Source of the DNA: Synanceia verrucosa
Lineage: Eukaryota; Chordata; Actinopteri; Perciformes; Synanceiidae
Reading direction: 5' to 3'
DNA length: 64,000 bases
NCBI GenBank assembly: GCA_029721515.1
Contig: CM056550.1
Span: 13,315,857-13,379,856, forward strand
Below the pieces are notes generated by a model. It was not told the origin of the DNA and searched no databases. It saw nothing but the letters and a program-made list of their open reading frames with translations. Positions 11,285-23,813 of the stretch are shown here, in pieces. The position numbers were made by a program, and so were the translations under genes. The stretch's first letter is position 1; the number at the start of each line of letters is the position of its first letter.

Positions 11285-11720
11285 AGTACATCTACTGGGG
11301 GTGTGGGGATCAATACTAAAATATTGATCATCCAATACCAGAGATTTATGTTCTAAAACTGACTCTCACTTTTACTTATCCATATTTTTGTGATTTTTCT
11401 TGTAATATAGTTTATTATGAACAGGAACTTTAGCATCAGGATCTGGTCTAACTGTTTTTTTCTAGTGAAAAAAAAATCAGGGAAGCCAGATTAGCATGTT
11501 GTCCATGCAAACACTTGAAGATAAAATGCTGTCAATTAACATGCATTTTGTTTTTCTTCATAATTAAACAATAAGAACGAGTAGTCTGATGGCTTGTATT
11601 TATGATGAAGCTGGAATTTTAAATAAATGACTTCTTATTGTAATTTTAAGTTTTTGCACACACTTTTACTTGGTATTGGATTGGAATGGAAATCAGCGGC
11701 ACTGCACATCGCTGACATCA
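11285..11720 (-). repeat. Interspersed repeat, copy 2 of an inverted pair
   Basis: Reverse-oriented, diverged copy of the element at 10028-10560; the shared blocks occur in the opposite order. No coding capacity is seen. Confidence 0.55.
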
Positions 11721-11754
11721 CATGTTGACCTTAATGATGGAGTCCAGGTGTTGT

Positions 11755-11870
11755 GATCTAGAGGCGGCAGAATCTCTGTGGTTGACCTTAAGTGTCAAGG
11801 TCTTAGGTTTGTGTCCTTGAAAGAGACACCAAACCCCCAAGTTGTTCCCCAGACACTTAAATACACTGGC
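11755..11870 (+). repeat. tRNA-derived SINE-like fragment
   Basis: TCAAGGTCTTAGGTTTGTGT is followed by CTTGAAAGAGACACCAAACC and CCCAAGTTGTTCCCC. The same order (degenerate B box, a TCCTTGAAAGAG-like piece, CCCCAAGTTG) appears at 28045-28105, so these are two members of one family. The A-box half is eroded. Confidence 0.45.
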
Positions 11871-12701
11871 TATACAGATAAAGTCGTCTGTATGTTATGA
11901 ATTAGTACTCTGTTGTATAGGTATGTGCTGCAAAAAAACAGCATTTCTGGCATGTTTGAACATGAGGTCCAGGTGTGTGACGCTCTGTATCAGTGTCATC
12001 TCTGCAGGAAATCACCAGTCAGCTTTGATTATTTATTTATCGACGTATTTCACAAGTGGCAGCGTTTGTTTGAGCGTTAGAGACGTCCCTACACTCTATC
12101 CTGCAATAACCTCAGTGACATCACTGCTCCTCCACGCTGCTGAACAGGCTCCCTGTTGGCATCATGAATAATGGCCTGTGTGTTTAACTTGCTCAATACA
12201 AAGAAGCCATGTAATCTAAATACATAAGGCAATATAAATACAAAGGAAGCGTACGCAGAGTGTGTGCGGACCGCTTGTGTGCGACCGTGACATGTTGGCG
12301 CTGCCTCTGGCTGGGTAGGCTGGCACTCTCTGTGTTTAAAAAGCTCCCGGAAAGTTTACAGAGAGTGTACTTCTGCTGGGCTTTGTGTGACAAGCTTTAA
12401 CGCACCATACCCATCAGCAGCAAAACAGCCACAGACCTCCCTGGAATCCACTCTGCCACTTTCCATTCAAGCATTTCCATGCATTCCCCAGCTTCCTTTA
12501 GTGTCCCGTCTCCAAAAAAAACCGTGTTGACAATTCATACTGGTTTTGTTTGTCAGGCTGAAAGCTAAGAGGCTACTGTGTGTTTAACTTGCTTTTGTCC
12601 TGCCGTGTGTCACCATGTAGACTACGACTAATCCGAGCTGGAAAAGAAGTGCCTATGTTATTAAAGAAAAGTGACCATTCTGAAAAGATTTTATGTCAAG
12701 C

Positions 12702-13135
12702 TTGACGTATTTTGATGTCAAAGTGTGTTTTTTTTCGGCAGCCGATCATGCTCTCCTGCAGCCTGTGAGTAATATTGGGACTTCTGGGATTTGTAATTGG
12801 AGCAAAAAGAGACGGTATACACCACAGAGATCAAAACAGGAAGTGGAGACGATAGAGATTAGAGAGCCAAACAAACAGAATCTGGACAAAAAGTGGTGAT
12901 TTTGGTGAAAGTGTCCTCTACTCTACCTCTGATAAAACAAGAATGGAACAAGGTAAAAACAAACATTTTTTTCATGGTGAAATAGAGAGTCTCTTCTTTC
13001 ATTTGAACTATTCAGTGTTTTCAGAGTCATAGTACAAAATATTCTGTGGGTCTAGAAATATGACTCAAAATGGACAAAAACGCTGGAACAAGACACTTTC
13101 TGGTTTTATAAAAGGACTGGCACTCAATGAGTTAA
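12702..13135 (+). mobile_element. piggyBac-like MITE, copy 1
   Basis: It shares its whole length with three other loci in this window (23477, 28842, 36139). Hallmarks are ACCACAGAGATCAAAACAGG, GTGGTGATTTTGGTGAAAGT and CTCTACCTCTGATAAAACAA, with the end GGCACTCAATGAGTTAA. The right end has the TTAA at 13132-13135; the left terminal repeat is eroded. There is no transposase frame, so it would depend on enzyme from elsewhere. Confidence 0.7.
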
Positions 13136-13384
13136 TGAGAGAAAAGTGGTGCAATAGGCCTTTAATTACCCAGTGTAGTGTGTGTTTTAGGTCTGTTGAG
13201 AATAGTTTGTCTGATGTAAAGAAATGGATGCTCCATGTAGCTTCTTATGTGTACACCCCTAGCCTAAACTACCCTCTGCTCTGGAAATAGCAACTCCTCC
13301 CCCAACATGTTCAGAGCGCACAGTATCTCTGGAGATACTGTGACGGACCGAGCTCCTGCTTCACTATGCAATAAACAATAATAC
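13136..13384. other. Intervening sequence
   Basis: Nothing supported apart from short random frames. Confidence 0.3.
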
Positions 13385-13660
13385 CAATAATACATTTTAT
13401 TTAAAGATGCCTTTATTGCTTCTCAAGGAGACCGTGCAGAACAATAACATGTACACAAAAACACACAATATGTTAAAAACAGGTTGAACCAGTCCAGGTG
13501 GAATGGGCAAATTTAAAGAGATGGGTTTTGAGGACGAAGATGTAAGGAAACGAGAAGGAGTGGGAACATGGAGGAGGTCAAAGGTCAAAGGACCCCCTGT
13601 GGTGGCAGTCATGCCATTCTTTCTTGGCCAAAATTTGACATAACCTTGGAGCATCATTTA
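13385..13660 (-). repeat. Interspersed fish repeat (TTTATTTAAAGATGCCTTT type)
   Basis: It begins with ATACATTTTATTTAAAGATG, then CTCAAGGAGACCGTGCAGAA, and further on GAGATGGGTTTTGAGG. This order of motifs is one I recall from a widespread fish interspersed repeat. A minus-strand 86-codon frame across it has no domain and is treated as chance. Confidence 0.4.
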
Positions 13661-16327
13661 GCTTCTTTCCTGAAAAGCTAGCAGGTCAGAAGTCACTTTC
13701 AAGGGTTAGTTTTTTGTCTTTTTCAGGTAATATTTTAACAAAACTAGCCAAAACATGCCAACTGTCCAATCCACAGACACAGGATATTTCATTTATCACT
13801 TGTATAACTCCAGGAATGATGATAAACATGTTTTGGTACTGTAATATATTTTTGTGTTTTGATTTGAAATAAAGGAGATGGATGTTTTATTTGTGTTTGT
13901 GAAAGTGAAATGGCCCAAAATGCTCCATGTGGTGACGTCTCAGCACATCATCCATCTGTTATTCGAATCATCCCAGATATTCTTATTAATATTGAGTCTC
14001 CATGATGTCAGTTCTAGGAAGCCACATCCCCCAGAAGCAATATTTACATTACATTAGAGTCAAAAATTATTCTGGGTAATGGTGGCAGTAGCTTTGTTAC
14101 TGAGGAAATACAGATGTGGTTTACCAGTGAAAACGTCTGGATGATGTCTATAATTATGAAGAAGTTGTACAGAATTTATACCTATTTATTTCTAGTTTGT
14201 TTAGGGTGGAGTGGGTCAGCTAAAGGACTTCAGTAAACAGAAAAATCATCCATATTTCAGGTGTTTCATGAGTGAATCTTTCTTTACACAATTGTGACTC
14301 TTCAGCACACTATATTTTTATCTTAACTATCTCTACTGTTGTGTTTTATACTTCTGTTTGTATTTTGTTCTGTTTCTCTTGTTCTGTTTGTTCGTTGGAA
14401 AACAATAAATATAAAGGCTTTTTTTATTTGACCCTGAGTTAACCTTTAATGTTGCAGCCTCCTTCACATGCAGTTGTTTTTTGCAGAGAATTGTTACCTT
14501 TCGCCTGATGAGAAGGTGTGCAGCTCGTATTCTAGCTTTGAGTATGGAAAGAAATGAGAGCGCTTGAAATCCCAGACATAACGTAAACATCTGCTTTATG
14601 TTAACTGCAGTCTAGAATATGGACACTTCACTAGATGTGAATATCTTAGTGACACCCTCATGACAGCCATGGTAGCGGTCGATGTTTTACGAGAGCGAAG
14701 GTTTCTTTCTTTCGTGAGCATTTTTTTTTTGGAAATCCATTTTGCTGAAGCGTCACTCCGACCTTGGTGCTTTCATTCAGTCACTTCTGGGTCCTGCAGG
14801 GCGATGATGTAACGCTCTCCAGGAATGCATTAAGTCAAGAAAACAAACTGAAGTGGTCCAGGAAATGGCAATGGAGGGGCGACAGTAATTATGAGTGGCA
14901 GAGAACACATCTGCCGCCTGCTTAGGTCTCCTCTTGTTAGCATGTGAGCTCCAGGTCTCATATCCTCACTAATGTTCAGGCTAATGGTCGACCTCTTTTC
15001 ACTTTGGGATCAACTGGGAAATATGCCCTGCTCACATGATATCTGATCAGCAAAAGGCTGGACATAGAATAAAAAAAGAAAGAGCGTTATGTCCAGAAGG
15101 ATTTTTAAGTTTGTCCTGAATCTTGTCATTTCCTGTTTTATTTTGTAGTAATGCTTTCCCTCTGACTTCTGTTGACACTTTTGCTATCGTGATCTCCTCT
15201 TTAAGGGTGTTTTTTGTTTAATTTCACTTTTATTATTTTTTTTTGCTTCTTGTTTACTTTCTTTGTGCATTTCCTCATGTGAGTGATTTCCATTCATACT
15301 TCATATATTGACATTAAAAGCCTTTATTTTGTTATCTTGTCTTCTAAGTCATGGATTTGGGTTCATGTCTTGTTTGTCATTACACTTTTACTACAGTAGG
15401 AATGAAATCAAATTAAGATACTGTCAAAAAAGCAGCAACAAATGTCACTTTAGGGTTTTTTTTTTTGACAGGAAGGCCTAAAATGACTCCACCTAAAGCC
15501 CTCGCTGCACAACTATAAAATGTCTGAACTGTCACAACAGGCAGGTTTTTATTGTTACGATTATTTTCCCTCTTCCACAGTTTACCTAGCTTTGTTCTAA
15601 CACTACTCATGCCCAGTCCAACTTGTTTTTAGTGATGTTGAGCTCCCAGATCCCTGCAGTAAAATGACAGGGAAGCTATGAAACTACGTTATAATACATC
15701 ACAATTATCTGCTAATTTCAAGAGTTAGGTCTGATGCAATGGCCGCTCAGTGATATCTGACAGACTTAAAATAAGGAGTTTCAAAGTTCAATTTGATATG
15801 TTTAGAAACTGATAAGTCTAAATATAATAATGCCTGTCACACTGCTGCTTGAAAACACTACCGCTTTCGTTCACAGGGACTGAAATCACGTCTTCATCCT
15901 CTACATCGTCTTCTTCAGGCAGCATCCAACTCGAAAGCTGCATTCTGTCTATCAGCCAGCAGGGGGCCACTCCTCCATCCAATATAAAAGTCAAAGAGAA
16001 AATAATCATTCTTCTCTGTTGATTTATCCACTCAGTAAACATTGTAAATATCAGTTTATGGTCTCAGTCTCTAGTTTCAAGTCTTCTTCAATACAACATA
16101 ATGTTCATTTAGTAAATTATGGTCCAATTTAGAGTCAAATAGACCATAAAACAGGGGATGCTATAGGGCACAGCAGGGCATTGACAGGTTGCTGTCATGA
16201 CGTTGACGTGTTTTTGTCTCAGAGCTTTAACCCCTTCTCATTGTGTTTTTCAAAGTAACACTTCGGTTGCCATAAAAATGTCTTATTCAGAATTCGGTTG
16301 TCACTCGTGTCACTTCTGGTTAGTTCT
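13661..16327. other. Non-coding sequence, no gene seen
   Basis: AT-rich with T-runs (for example 15230-15243 and 15456-15467). Frames of 62-85 codons have no motif. No RNA gene or repeat family is recognised. Confidence 0.4.
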
Positions 16328-16880
16328 GGAGAGGAGGACGTGCTACCCAGGCTTCATCTGGTTGGTGTGGTGGAGAGGAGGATGTGCTACCCAGGCTTCA
16401 TCTGGTTGGTGTGGTGGAGAGGAGGATGTGCTACCCAGGCTTCATCTGGTTGGTGTGGTGGAGAGGAGGATGTGCTACCCAGGCTTCATCTGGTTGGTGT
16501 GGTGGAGAGGAGGATGTGCTACCCAGGCTTCATCTGGTTGGTGTGGTGGAGAGGAGGATGTGCTACCCAGGCTTCATCTGGTTGGTGTGGTGGAGAGGAG
16601 GACGTGCTGCCCAGGCTTCATCGGGTCAATGTGGTGGAGAGGAGGACGTGCTACCTAGGCTTCATCGGGTCAATGTGGTGGAGAGGAGGACGTGCTACCC
16701 AGGCTGCATCTGGTTGGTGTGGTGGAGAGGAGGATGTGCTGCCCAGGCTTCATCTGGTTGGTGTGGTGGAGAGGAGGATGTGCTACCCAGGCTTCTTCTG
16801 GTCGGTGTGGTGGAGAGGAGGACGTGCTGCTATGCTCCATCTGTTTGGCATGGTGGGGAGGAGGACATGTTGCTCAGAAT
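16328..16880. repeat. 44-bp VNTR, about 12 units
   Basis: The unit contains GAGAGGAGGATGTGCTACCC, then AGGCTTCATCTGGTTGGTGT. Unit starts fall exactly 44 bp apart from 16337 to 16865 (16381, 16425, ... 16601, 16645, 16689, 16733, 16777, 16821), giving twelve full units. Variants (GACGTG for GATGTG; TCGGGTCAAT for TCTGGTTGGT in two adjacent units) cluster in the right half. Since 44 is not a multiple of 3, the same peptide cycles through all three forward frames, which explains three overlapping open frames here. Confidence 0.95.
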
Positions 16881-18879
16881 CCATTGCCTTCATCTTGATG
16901 ATGCTCTTCACTTTCATACAATTCTATATGTATCAACAGCTGTTATATGGCGTGTTAATGTGTTTTTCATTGTTCTCCATCATGAAACCATGAATAACAA
17001 TTAATAAATCATATGAGATGATGTTCTGCCATGCAGGTGGAATGCAACGTGACAACCTGCGCTACGACACAGCGTTTCATGACAAAGTGTCTCATTCCTC
17101 TGTGACCTTTTATCAGGCGTAGAGCAGCAGACAGACGGAGCAGAAGAGATACACTCCAGGACATTCCTCCACCCAAACATTTGAACGTGACGCGCTGCAG
17201 GAGCACCTCGCCCGACGCGCTGCTAGCTGCTTGACGAGGCCCATGTGTGGACGGTGCTTTTTTTTTCTTTCAAATGTAGTTTTTTTTCCACAAAGTTATG
17301 ATTAGTTGTCCAAATGGTGAAAAAAAAGAAGTGATGGGTCTGGTCTCGGAGTGCAGGGAAAGCTGAAAAGGGACTAGTGAAATGCTGCTCTTGTTTAATA
17401 GGTGTCACATCAGCTTCAAACACTGGAGACACGCAGCCAAGAGGGTTTGTTTCCATTCCTGAGGCTCCAGATCAATGCAGCCTGTGTACTTTCACTGTTT
17501 TATGAAAGCACAGACTGTTAGAGAAACATGGAGACAGTGGCTTTTGTCAAAGGTGTGGTGTTCGGTGTGTACGAGGATGTAGCGCATGCCTTCACATATC
17601 CAAATAGTTAAAAATAATCATCGACGGCATCACTTTGTTATATTTATTCAAGAGGAAATAATTCTGCATCTCTGAGTGTTTAGAGAGATCTAATGCAGAT
17701 AAGTGCTGTAGGAATTTCAAATCAATGATGTCATCTAAATTGAAGCCTGCTGTTTCAATTGTATAATACAATAAATAGCTGCGCTCGGGACACAGAGCTT
17801 GAAAAATATCTATTTGTGATGAGCGCAGGACTAATATGGTGATTGTGTTGTGTCTAATTGGCAAGGCATAAAGATTCACAAATTTTAAAACATGCTGCTC
17901 TTTTGTTTTATGCTGCGTCCTGCTAGATGACTGAGGATAGCTGTGGCTGCTGTGATACCATCCGGATGAAAAAATATGGGAAATTACGCATTGATGATGA
18001 GCATTGATTTTATGAAGGAGGGCTTGTCAAGTGAGTAATAACCTCTAGCTAGCTGGAAAATAAAAGAAGGGTTGTGACGCGTGTAACATCTTATCTCCTT
18101 TGCTCTTTGCTTTTGTGCTTTTTGCTGCATTTCCAAGACAAGCAAAGCCAGCGCCAGAGGAATCTGACGCAGTTTGGATGGGAAGCAGCACCCAAATAAG
18201 CCCTGTGAGCCCTGAGGTGGTAGCAGTTTGTCCCAGCATGGAAGACGAGAGAAGAAAGGGAGAGAGGAAAAGAGGAGGCAGGAGTGATCAGATGGAGCTG
18301 TGGAAAGCTGCTATCTGGGCGTCAGGAGCGGTGATGAGAGGTGCTGATGATATTTAGGATGTCAGACAGAAACGTTTTTATGAAGCTCTATGATGATGAG
18401 GAATTACAATCATTTACAAGACAGGAATGTTATTTGGAATCATTATTTTTGAATTATTAGTTGCTATGTTAATTATATCTGTGTCATGCAAAAACACCAA
18501 AAGACATATCTCCTTATAAATATATGACATACACTGCCTCCTGTCCCAAGCTTCAGATGTATGGTAACCCAGGGACAAACATGGACTATAGTACTATTAG
18601 GTCTGGTAACAGGACTATACAAGAATAGTGACTAGATTAGGGGGCAGGATTATTAAAGGCACTTCCTTTTAACTCTGTATTCTGAGAGCAGAGGGATGAT
18701 ATGTGTCCATTTAAATTCAAACTTTAGGTGTAGAGTAGTCTAGAAATAAACTGTTAGTACGAGCATGAAGCAGGTATGACAGCACATTACAATAATCAAG
18801 TTTAGGTGGGCCTCTGCATTCAACCCTGTCCACTAAAAGAATCTGTTCCCACACAAAAAAAAATCTGTATTATCTATCA
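16881..18879. other. Non-coding sequence, no gene seen
   Basis: Frames up to 95 codons lie on both strands and none has a recognisable domain. Nothing else supported. Confidence 0.35.
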
Positions 18880-19215
18880 GTCAATCAATCAAATTGTATT
18901 TGTATAGCACCTTACAACAAGCAAAAGGTGCACAAGGTGCTTTCCAAAATAAGATAAAAACGGAAGTCAGCAACTATAAAAACCAAAATATACATAAAAA
19001 CAACAAGTTAACAACCATAAAAACATAAAAACAACATAGATAAAAAACACAAATACACATAAAACAGCAACAGAGTGAAGGACAGTCGGCTACAAATGCT
19101 AGCCTGAATAAATGTGTTTTTAACTCAGATTTAAAAGCAGCCAGCTCAGTGATGGACTGTAGCCGTGCCGGGAGTAAAATCCATAGCTTTGGCCCAAAAA
19201 CTGAAAATGAACGGT
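18880..19215 (+). repeat. Interspersed repeat with TTTGTATAGCACCTTACAAC head
   Basis: It starts after a short TCAATCAATCAA run, continues TTGTATTTGTATAGCACCTT and CAAGGTGCTTTCC, then an A-rich stretch, then AACTCAGATTTAAAAGCAGC and a block ending near CTGAAAATGAACGGTCATC. This is a common fish repeat layout (from recall). No coding frame. Confidence 0.45.
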
Positions 19216-20389
19216 CATCATACTTATGAATGATGTTTCATGGAAAATGTATTTTGTCGCAGAATATGTTTGTTTTCACCGTACTGCAAACACTTTCCTA
19301 ATGCTAGCAGTAGCCTTTAACCCAGGAGACTGCTGCTTATTTTATCATATATTACTATATATGTATATTCTTTCATATATTTACATCTGTTGCTTAAATA
19401 AGTAATTTTATTGCCTAAACCTAACACAGACTTTTTATTCATCTTGTTATAATTCATAGTTTAAGCTAAAACATGGTTTTATTGTCAAATAGAATTTATT
19501 CCATTACTGTGTATAATTGAATAATAGTTTGATTTTTTTTTTTTTGCAATAAATACGGACATGAAAATGGACGGGAAAATCAGAGGGCACAGGACTCTAC
19601 CCCATGTTTCATATCTAAAGATATATTATTAAAGAAAACACACATTTTAATGTAAAGATAGCACGGGTGACCAAATGACATTGAGCAAACTGTTTTAGCT
19701 GGACTCTGGCTGAGATCAACATGATGCCACAGAAATACATGAAATGACATGGTGGCCACCATGATGGTGGCATGTAATGTGTTCATGATGATATGCCATG
19801 AAAACAACTTAGGTTTAGGAAACAAAACTTCTCTGGTTGGTTTGAGGACCAAGGTTTGGGTTGAAACAACCTTCAAAGCCTCCGTCATTTAAAATATGTC
19901 AACCCTGACTTTTAGTTACCAAACCTACCTAAATCTAACCAATCACAGCGTAGCATCAGTCAGCCCCAACAGCTATGCAGCTCTGCCCCACTCTCATTCA
20001 ATCTTTTCAGATTTCCATGCTATAACTTTTTCACATGAAGTCACACTTTCAACACATACTGTATAAACAGACCAGAAAAAGCCTGTTTCTAAAGCTCATG
20101 GTCATAGTTAGCTACTGTAGTTAACAGCTGGCGGTAATGTGCTGTTTAGCTGCAACTCTATACAGTATATGTCCCTACATGTGAAGTCAATTTTGTCATT
20201 TATATTTAGAAAATATGACAGATTACAGCGAGGTTTTACAATCTACAGGACACAACACGCTCTGCCCTTTACAAGGACTGAGGAAAAACACACGTAAACT
20301 CCATATGACAAAAACTTGATACATGTAAACACTTTATACATGACACTTTACAAGATTAGTGTGGTTAATAAATGATAAAGTGAAATGGG
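19216..20389. other. Non-coding sequence, no gene seen
   Basis: AT-rich, with a T-run at 19531-19545. A minus-strand 102-codon frame at 19580-19888 has no motif. Confidence 0.35.
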
Positions 20390-20436
20390 TTAGTGTTTTA
20401 TCCCAGAAATAAGGTCCAATTTGTAAAAAACAACAT
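20390..20436 (-). repeat. Fragment of the foldback element family seen at 60430-61077
   Basis: GTGTTTTATCCCAGAAATAA followed by GGTCCAATTTGTAAAAAAC is the reverse complement of the sequence near 60448-60490 with very few changes. Only this terminal piece is present. Confidence 0.6.
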
Positions 20437-21206
20437 TTCCTATTTAATAGAATGTGACATAAACTACAGGATCACCTTTTCAATCTTTACACTGTCTGTT
20501 CCTCACAGCTTTTACTGTGATAAGTTCAGTTCAGTTCAGTTATTGTATCGATGATTAAGGTATAATCTGATTATATTATAGGCAGTGTTGCTTACATATT
20601 TGGAATAAGTTAAACCTAAGATTTCCTGTTGGATTTATCTCATTTGAGGGTTATTAAGCCACACTGTGTGTCATGTGAAGGCCCTTTGTGTTTACAGGGC
20701 CAGTGAGCAGCGATCCACAGCATAACCATGAACACTGGAGGGAGGTCGTATGGGTGCTGCACACCCACCAGCAGGAAACAAACACTGCGGTGTCACTCTG
20801 AAACCTCAGCTTTCTAATTGGCTGCTAATTAGCAAACGAGCCTGAGCTGGTTCTCATTGAGCTGTGAGAGCCTTTTCAAAGTGGGCTGGTTCTCATGTAG
20901 CTATAAAACATCCTTAATCAAATATATATGAACGCTATAAATATTATTATACTGCTCTTTTGGAGCAATACAAATAGGTAAAATAATTGTGTTTAGATTT
21001 GCATGTAAGGGTGGAAAATATTTCAAAGCCACTGCTTGGAACATTTCAGCAACTTACTAGAAGCAGTTCTAGTATCTGGCTCTGCTGTCCCCATCTGAGG
21101 CCAAAATTATAAAGAACAACATGCACATGGTCGTACGAGGAAGAATGTTGTGTATAAGAGTTGAGTGTTGAGAGGGAGGAGGGAGGTTACTGGTCTCCGT
21201 GTGTTC
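20437..21206. other. Non-coding sequence, no gene seen
   Basis: A short AGTTC tandem run lies at 20525-20542. Nothing else supported. Confidence 0.35.
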
Positions 21207-21480
21207 TCATGAATTCACAAAGCTAAACACAGAGATGCTGAAATCGGTCGGCAGCACGTTGAAATCAAAGGAGATATCTGCGTCCGTGAGGCGTTTGAAG
21301 ATGTGCTCATCTGTCTCCACAGCACAAACACACACAACGCCTGTTGTCACCTTATTTTTCACAGGAAGCTCTTTTCTCAACAGAAAGTGTTTGGCTGTGA
21401 TGAGGCGGAGTCTCAGCAGCACCTCTGCAACACCTTCAGATCTTCATCCAAAGAAAGACGATCCTCGACGGTGACATTTT
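21207..21480 (-). pseudogene. Possible coding remnant, unrecognised
   Basis: On the minus strand 21207-21422 is open for 71 codons and has protein-like composition (for example CAVETDEHIFKRLTDADISF and FDFNVLPTDFSISVF). Immediately upstream, in a different frame, 21423-21480 reads NVTVEDRLSLDEDLKVLQR before a stop. Two adjacent protein-like stretches in different frames could be a frameshifted old exon or a processed pseudogene. I do not recognise the family, and no clear in-phase splice sites are seen. It could equally be chance. Confidence 0.2.
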
Positions 21481-21784
21481 GGAAAGATCACTTTTTGAAG
21501 ACGTTCTGCTCAAATAAAGTTAGCTTCACTTTGGCATATAGGGACTGTTGTGTGTAAAGACTAATAGAACATTTGTTAGCATTTACAGGAAAAAGGTTCT
21601 TCGGTTTGGAATGGAATCAGTGTTTACAGACATTCACTATTAAACTTACTTTTATCAAGAACTTGATCTACATGTGACAAATGAAGTCGATTCAACAGTT
21701 GAAGCTGATCTGTTCACTGATAAAGTATTTATTTGTATTTTTTTGAAATGTCTGTTTGAATCACTGAACCATGTTAGCATGGTT

Positions 21785-22600
21785 TTATTTAGCCACTGAG
21801 GAAAACCAAGAGATAACCAAGAGAGAACCAGAGAGAAGAAGAGAGAACCAAGAGAGAACCAGAGAGAACCAAGAGATAACCAAGAGAGAACCAGAGAGAA
21901 GAAGAGAGAACCAAGAGAGAGAACCAAGAGAGGACCAGAGACAACCAAGAGAGAACCAAGAAAAAAACAAGAGAGAACCAAGAGAGGACCAGAGACAACC
22001 AAGAAAAAACCAAGAGAGAACCAGAGAGAACAAGAGAGATCCAGAGAGAACTAGAAATAACCAAGAGAGAACCAAGACAACCAAGAGTACCAAGAGAGAA
22101 CCAAGAGAGGACCAAGAGGAAACCAAGAGAGAACCAAGAGAAAACTAAGAGAGAACCAGAGAGAACCAAGAGAGAGAACCAAGAGAAAACCAAGAGACAA
22201 CCAGAGAGAACAAGAGAGAACCAGAGAGAATCAGAGAGAAGGCAGATGGAAAAGACAGACCCCAGAGAGAAAAAAGAGAGAACCAAAGAGAACCACAGAG
22301 AACCACAGAGAACCAGAGAAAACTATAAATAACCAAGAGAACCAGAGAGAACCACAGAGAACCAAGAGAGAACCAGGCAGAACAAAGAGAGAACCAGGCA
22401 GAACAAAGAGAGAACCAGAAAAAACTAGAAATAACAAAGAGAACCAAGAGAGAACCAGAGAGAACCAGACAGAACCAGAGAGAACCAAGAGAGAGCCAGA
22501 GAGAACCAAGGAGAACCAGAGAGAGCCAAAGAGAACCAGAAAGAACCAGAGAGAACCAGAAGGAACCACTCTACCACAGAGAAAGATCAGAGTGGAACCA
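21785..22600. repeat. Purine-rich AGAGAACC minisatellite, about 0.8 kb
   Basis: The plus strand is made of AGAGAGAACCA-type units of 10-13 bp (GAGAGAACCAAGAGAGAACC). Frequent larger blocks recur, such as AGAGAAGAAGAGAGAACC twice near 21833-21915 and GGCAGAACAAAGAGAGAACC twice near 22375-22415. The plus strand is nearly free of T and mostly purine. Overlapping stop-poor frames on both strands are by-products of the repeat. Confidence 0.92.
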
Positions 22601-23476
22601 GAGACCTCCCAGCTGTGAGGGAAGAACAATCACCCAAGAGCTCAAAGAATCGTTTCATTCTTTTAAATTGTACTAGAGGTTCCCAGATGATCAAAAAATG
22701 TGAACTATTATAGCAACATATATTATTGTAATAATATTATTTTTATGTCAAGGGCTGCCATGGAACAATGTGATCAGTGCTGCTGGAGGTTCTGGGACAA
22801 TGGAAGAGAAAAGCAACAGTTGTGTCTTTGATTAATGTGCCGCTCCACTGTTTATTTTTCTCCCATTCGACATAACCAAACAAACAGCATGGGTGCACTT
22901 CATGAGAGCTCAGAACTAATGTCCATCCAGCACAGAGGCCTCAATCTGCTCACTACCACTGCTCAGTGGTAGAGAGCTCTATCACCAGAGCTGAATAATC
23001 AATGCTTCCTGGTCTGTCATTATGACTCCATACCTCTCAATCAACTTCAAGAAAACAATGAAGAAATATTGATGGTAATCCTGTGTGAGGTTCTTCTCCA
23101 TGGTCAGTGTTCCCTACAGTGAAACACTAACAGTAACCAGAAGGTGACTCTCCTAAAATAATCAATATCAGTGTGCAACATCTAGAATATGCTCACCAGG
23201 TTATCTTGCCTTCAGACAGCCATTTCTGATGGAGAGACGAGCTGAGTTGAACTGAACTATATTGTTACAGCTAAAAACTGAACATATATGCTTCATTTTT
23301 TCCAAGAAAAATGGACACATTGTTATTCAGACCTACTATCAGACTAAAACACATGAAAGAACGTATGACAAAAGAGGATATAAAGGATAATGATTTGATT
23401 ACAGGTTTGTTTTTAGCCGACCAATCAGTCATGTGATTTAAACTCTAAACTCTTCATTCTAACAGACAGGGAAACA
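22601..23476. other. Non-coding sequence, no gene seen
   Basis: No frame, RNA gene or repeat supported. Confidence 0.35.
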
Positions 23477-23813
23477 TTAACTGAGTGCCATTGATGATCA
23501 ACAGGCAGAGATCAAAACAGGAAGTGGAGACGATCGAGATTAGAGAGTAAAACAAACAGAATGTGGAGAAAAAGTGGTGATTTTGGTGAAAGTGTCCTCT
23601 ACTCTACCTCTGATAAAACAAGAATGGAACAAGGTAAAAACAAACATTTTTTTCATAATGAAATAGAGAGTCTCTTCTTTCATTTGAGCTATTCAGTGTT
23701 TTCAGAGACATAGTACAAAATATTTTGTGGGTCTAGAAATATGACTCAAAATGGACAAAAAAACACTGGAACAAGAGTCTGTTTTATAAAAGGACTGGCA
23801 CTCAATGAGTTGG
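23477..23813 (+). mobile_element. piggyBac-like MITE, copy 2 (internally deleted)
   Basis: It starts with TTAACTGAGTGCC at 23477 and ends with GGCACTCAATGAGTTGG, where the expected TTAA has changed. Compared with copy 1 it lacks about 90 bp of the left arm: after the first 25 bases it goes directly to GAGATCAAAACAGGAAGTGG. The remaining sequence is very close to copy 1. Confidence 0.75.

Noticed and set aside
16197..17004. Three overlapping plus-strand frames of 153-231 codons with repeated GEEDVLPRLHL-type peptide
   Set aside because: They are the 44-bp VNTR read in each frame; because 44 is not divisible by 3, the same peptide cycles through all frames.
21655..22629. Frames on both strands rich in Ser/Leu/Phe or Arg/Glu/Asn
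   Set aside because: By-products of the purine-rich minisatellite, which has few stops on either strand.
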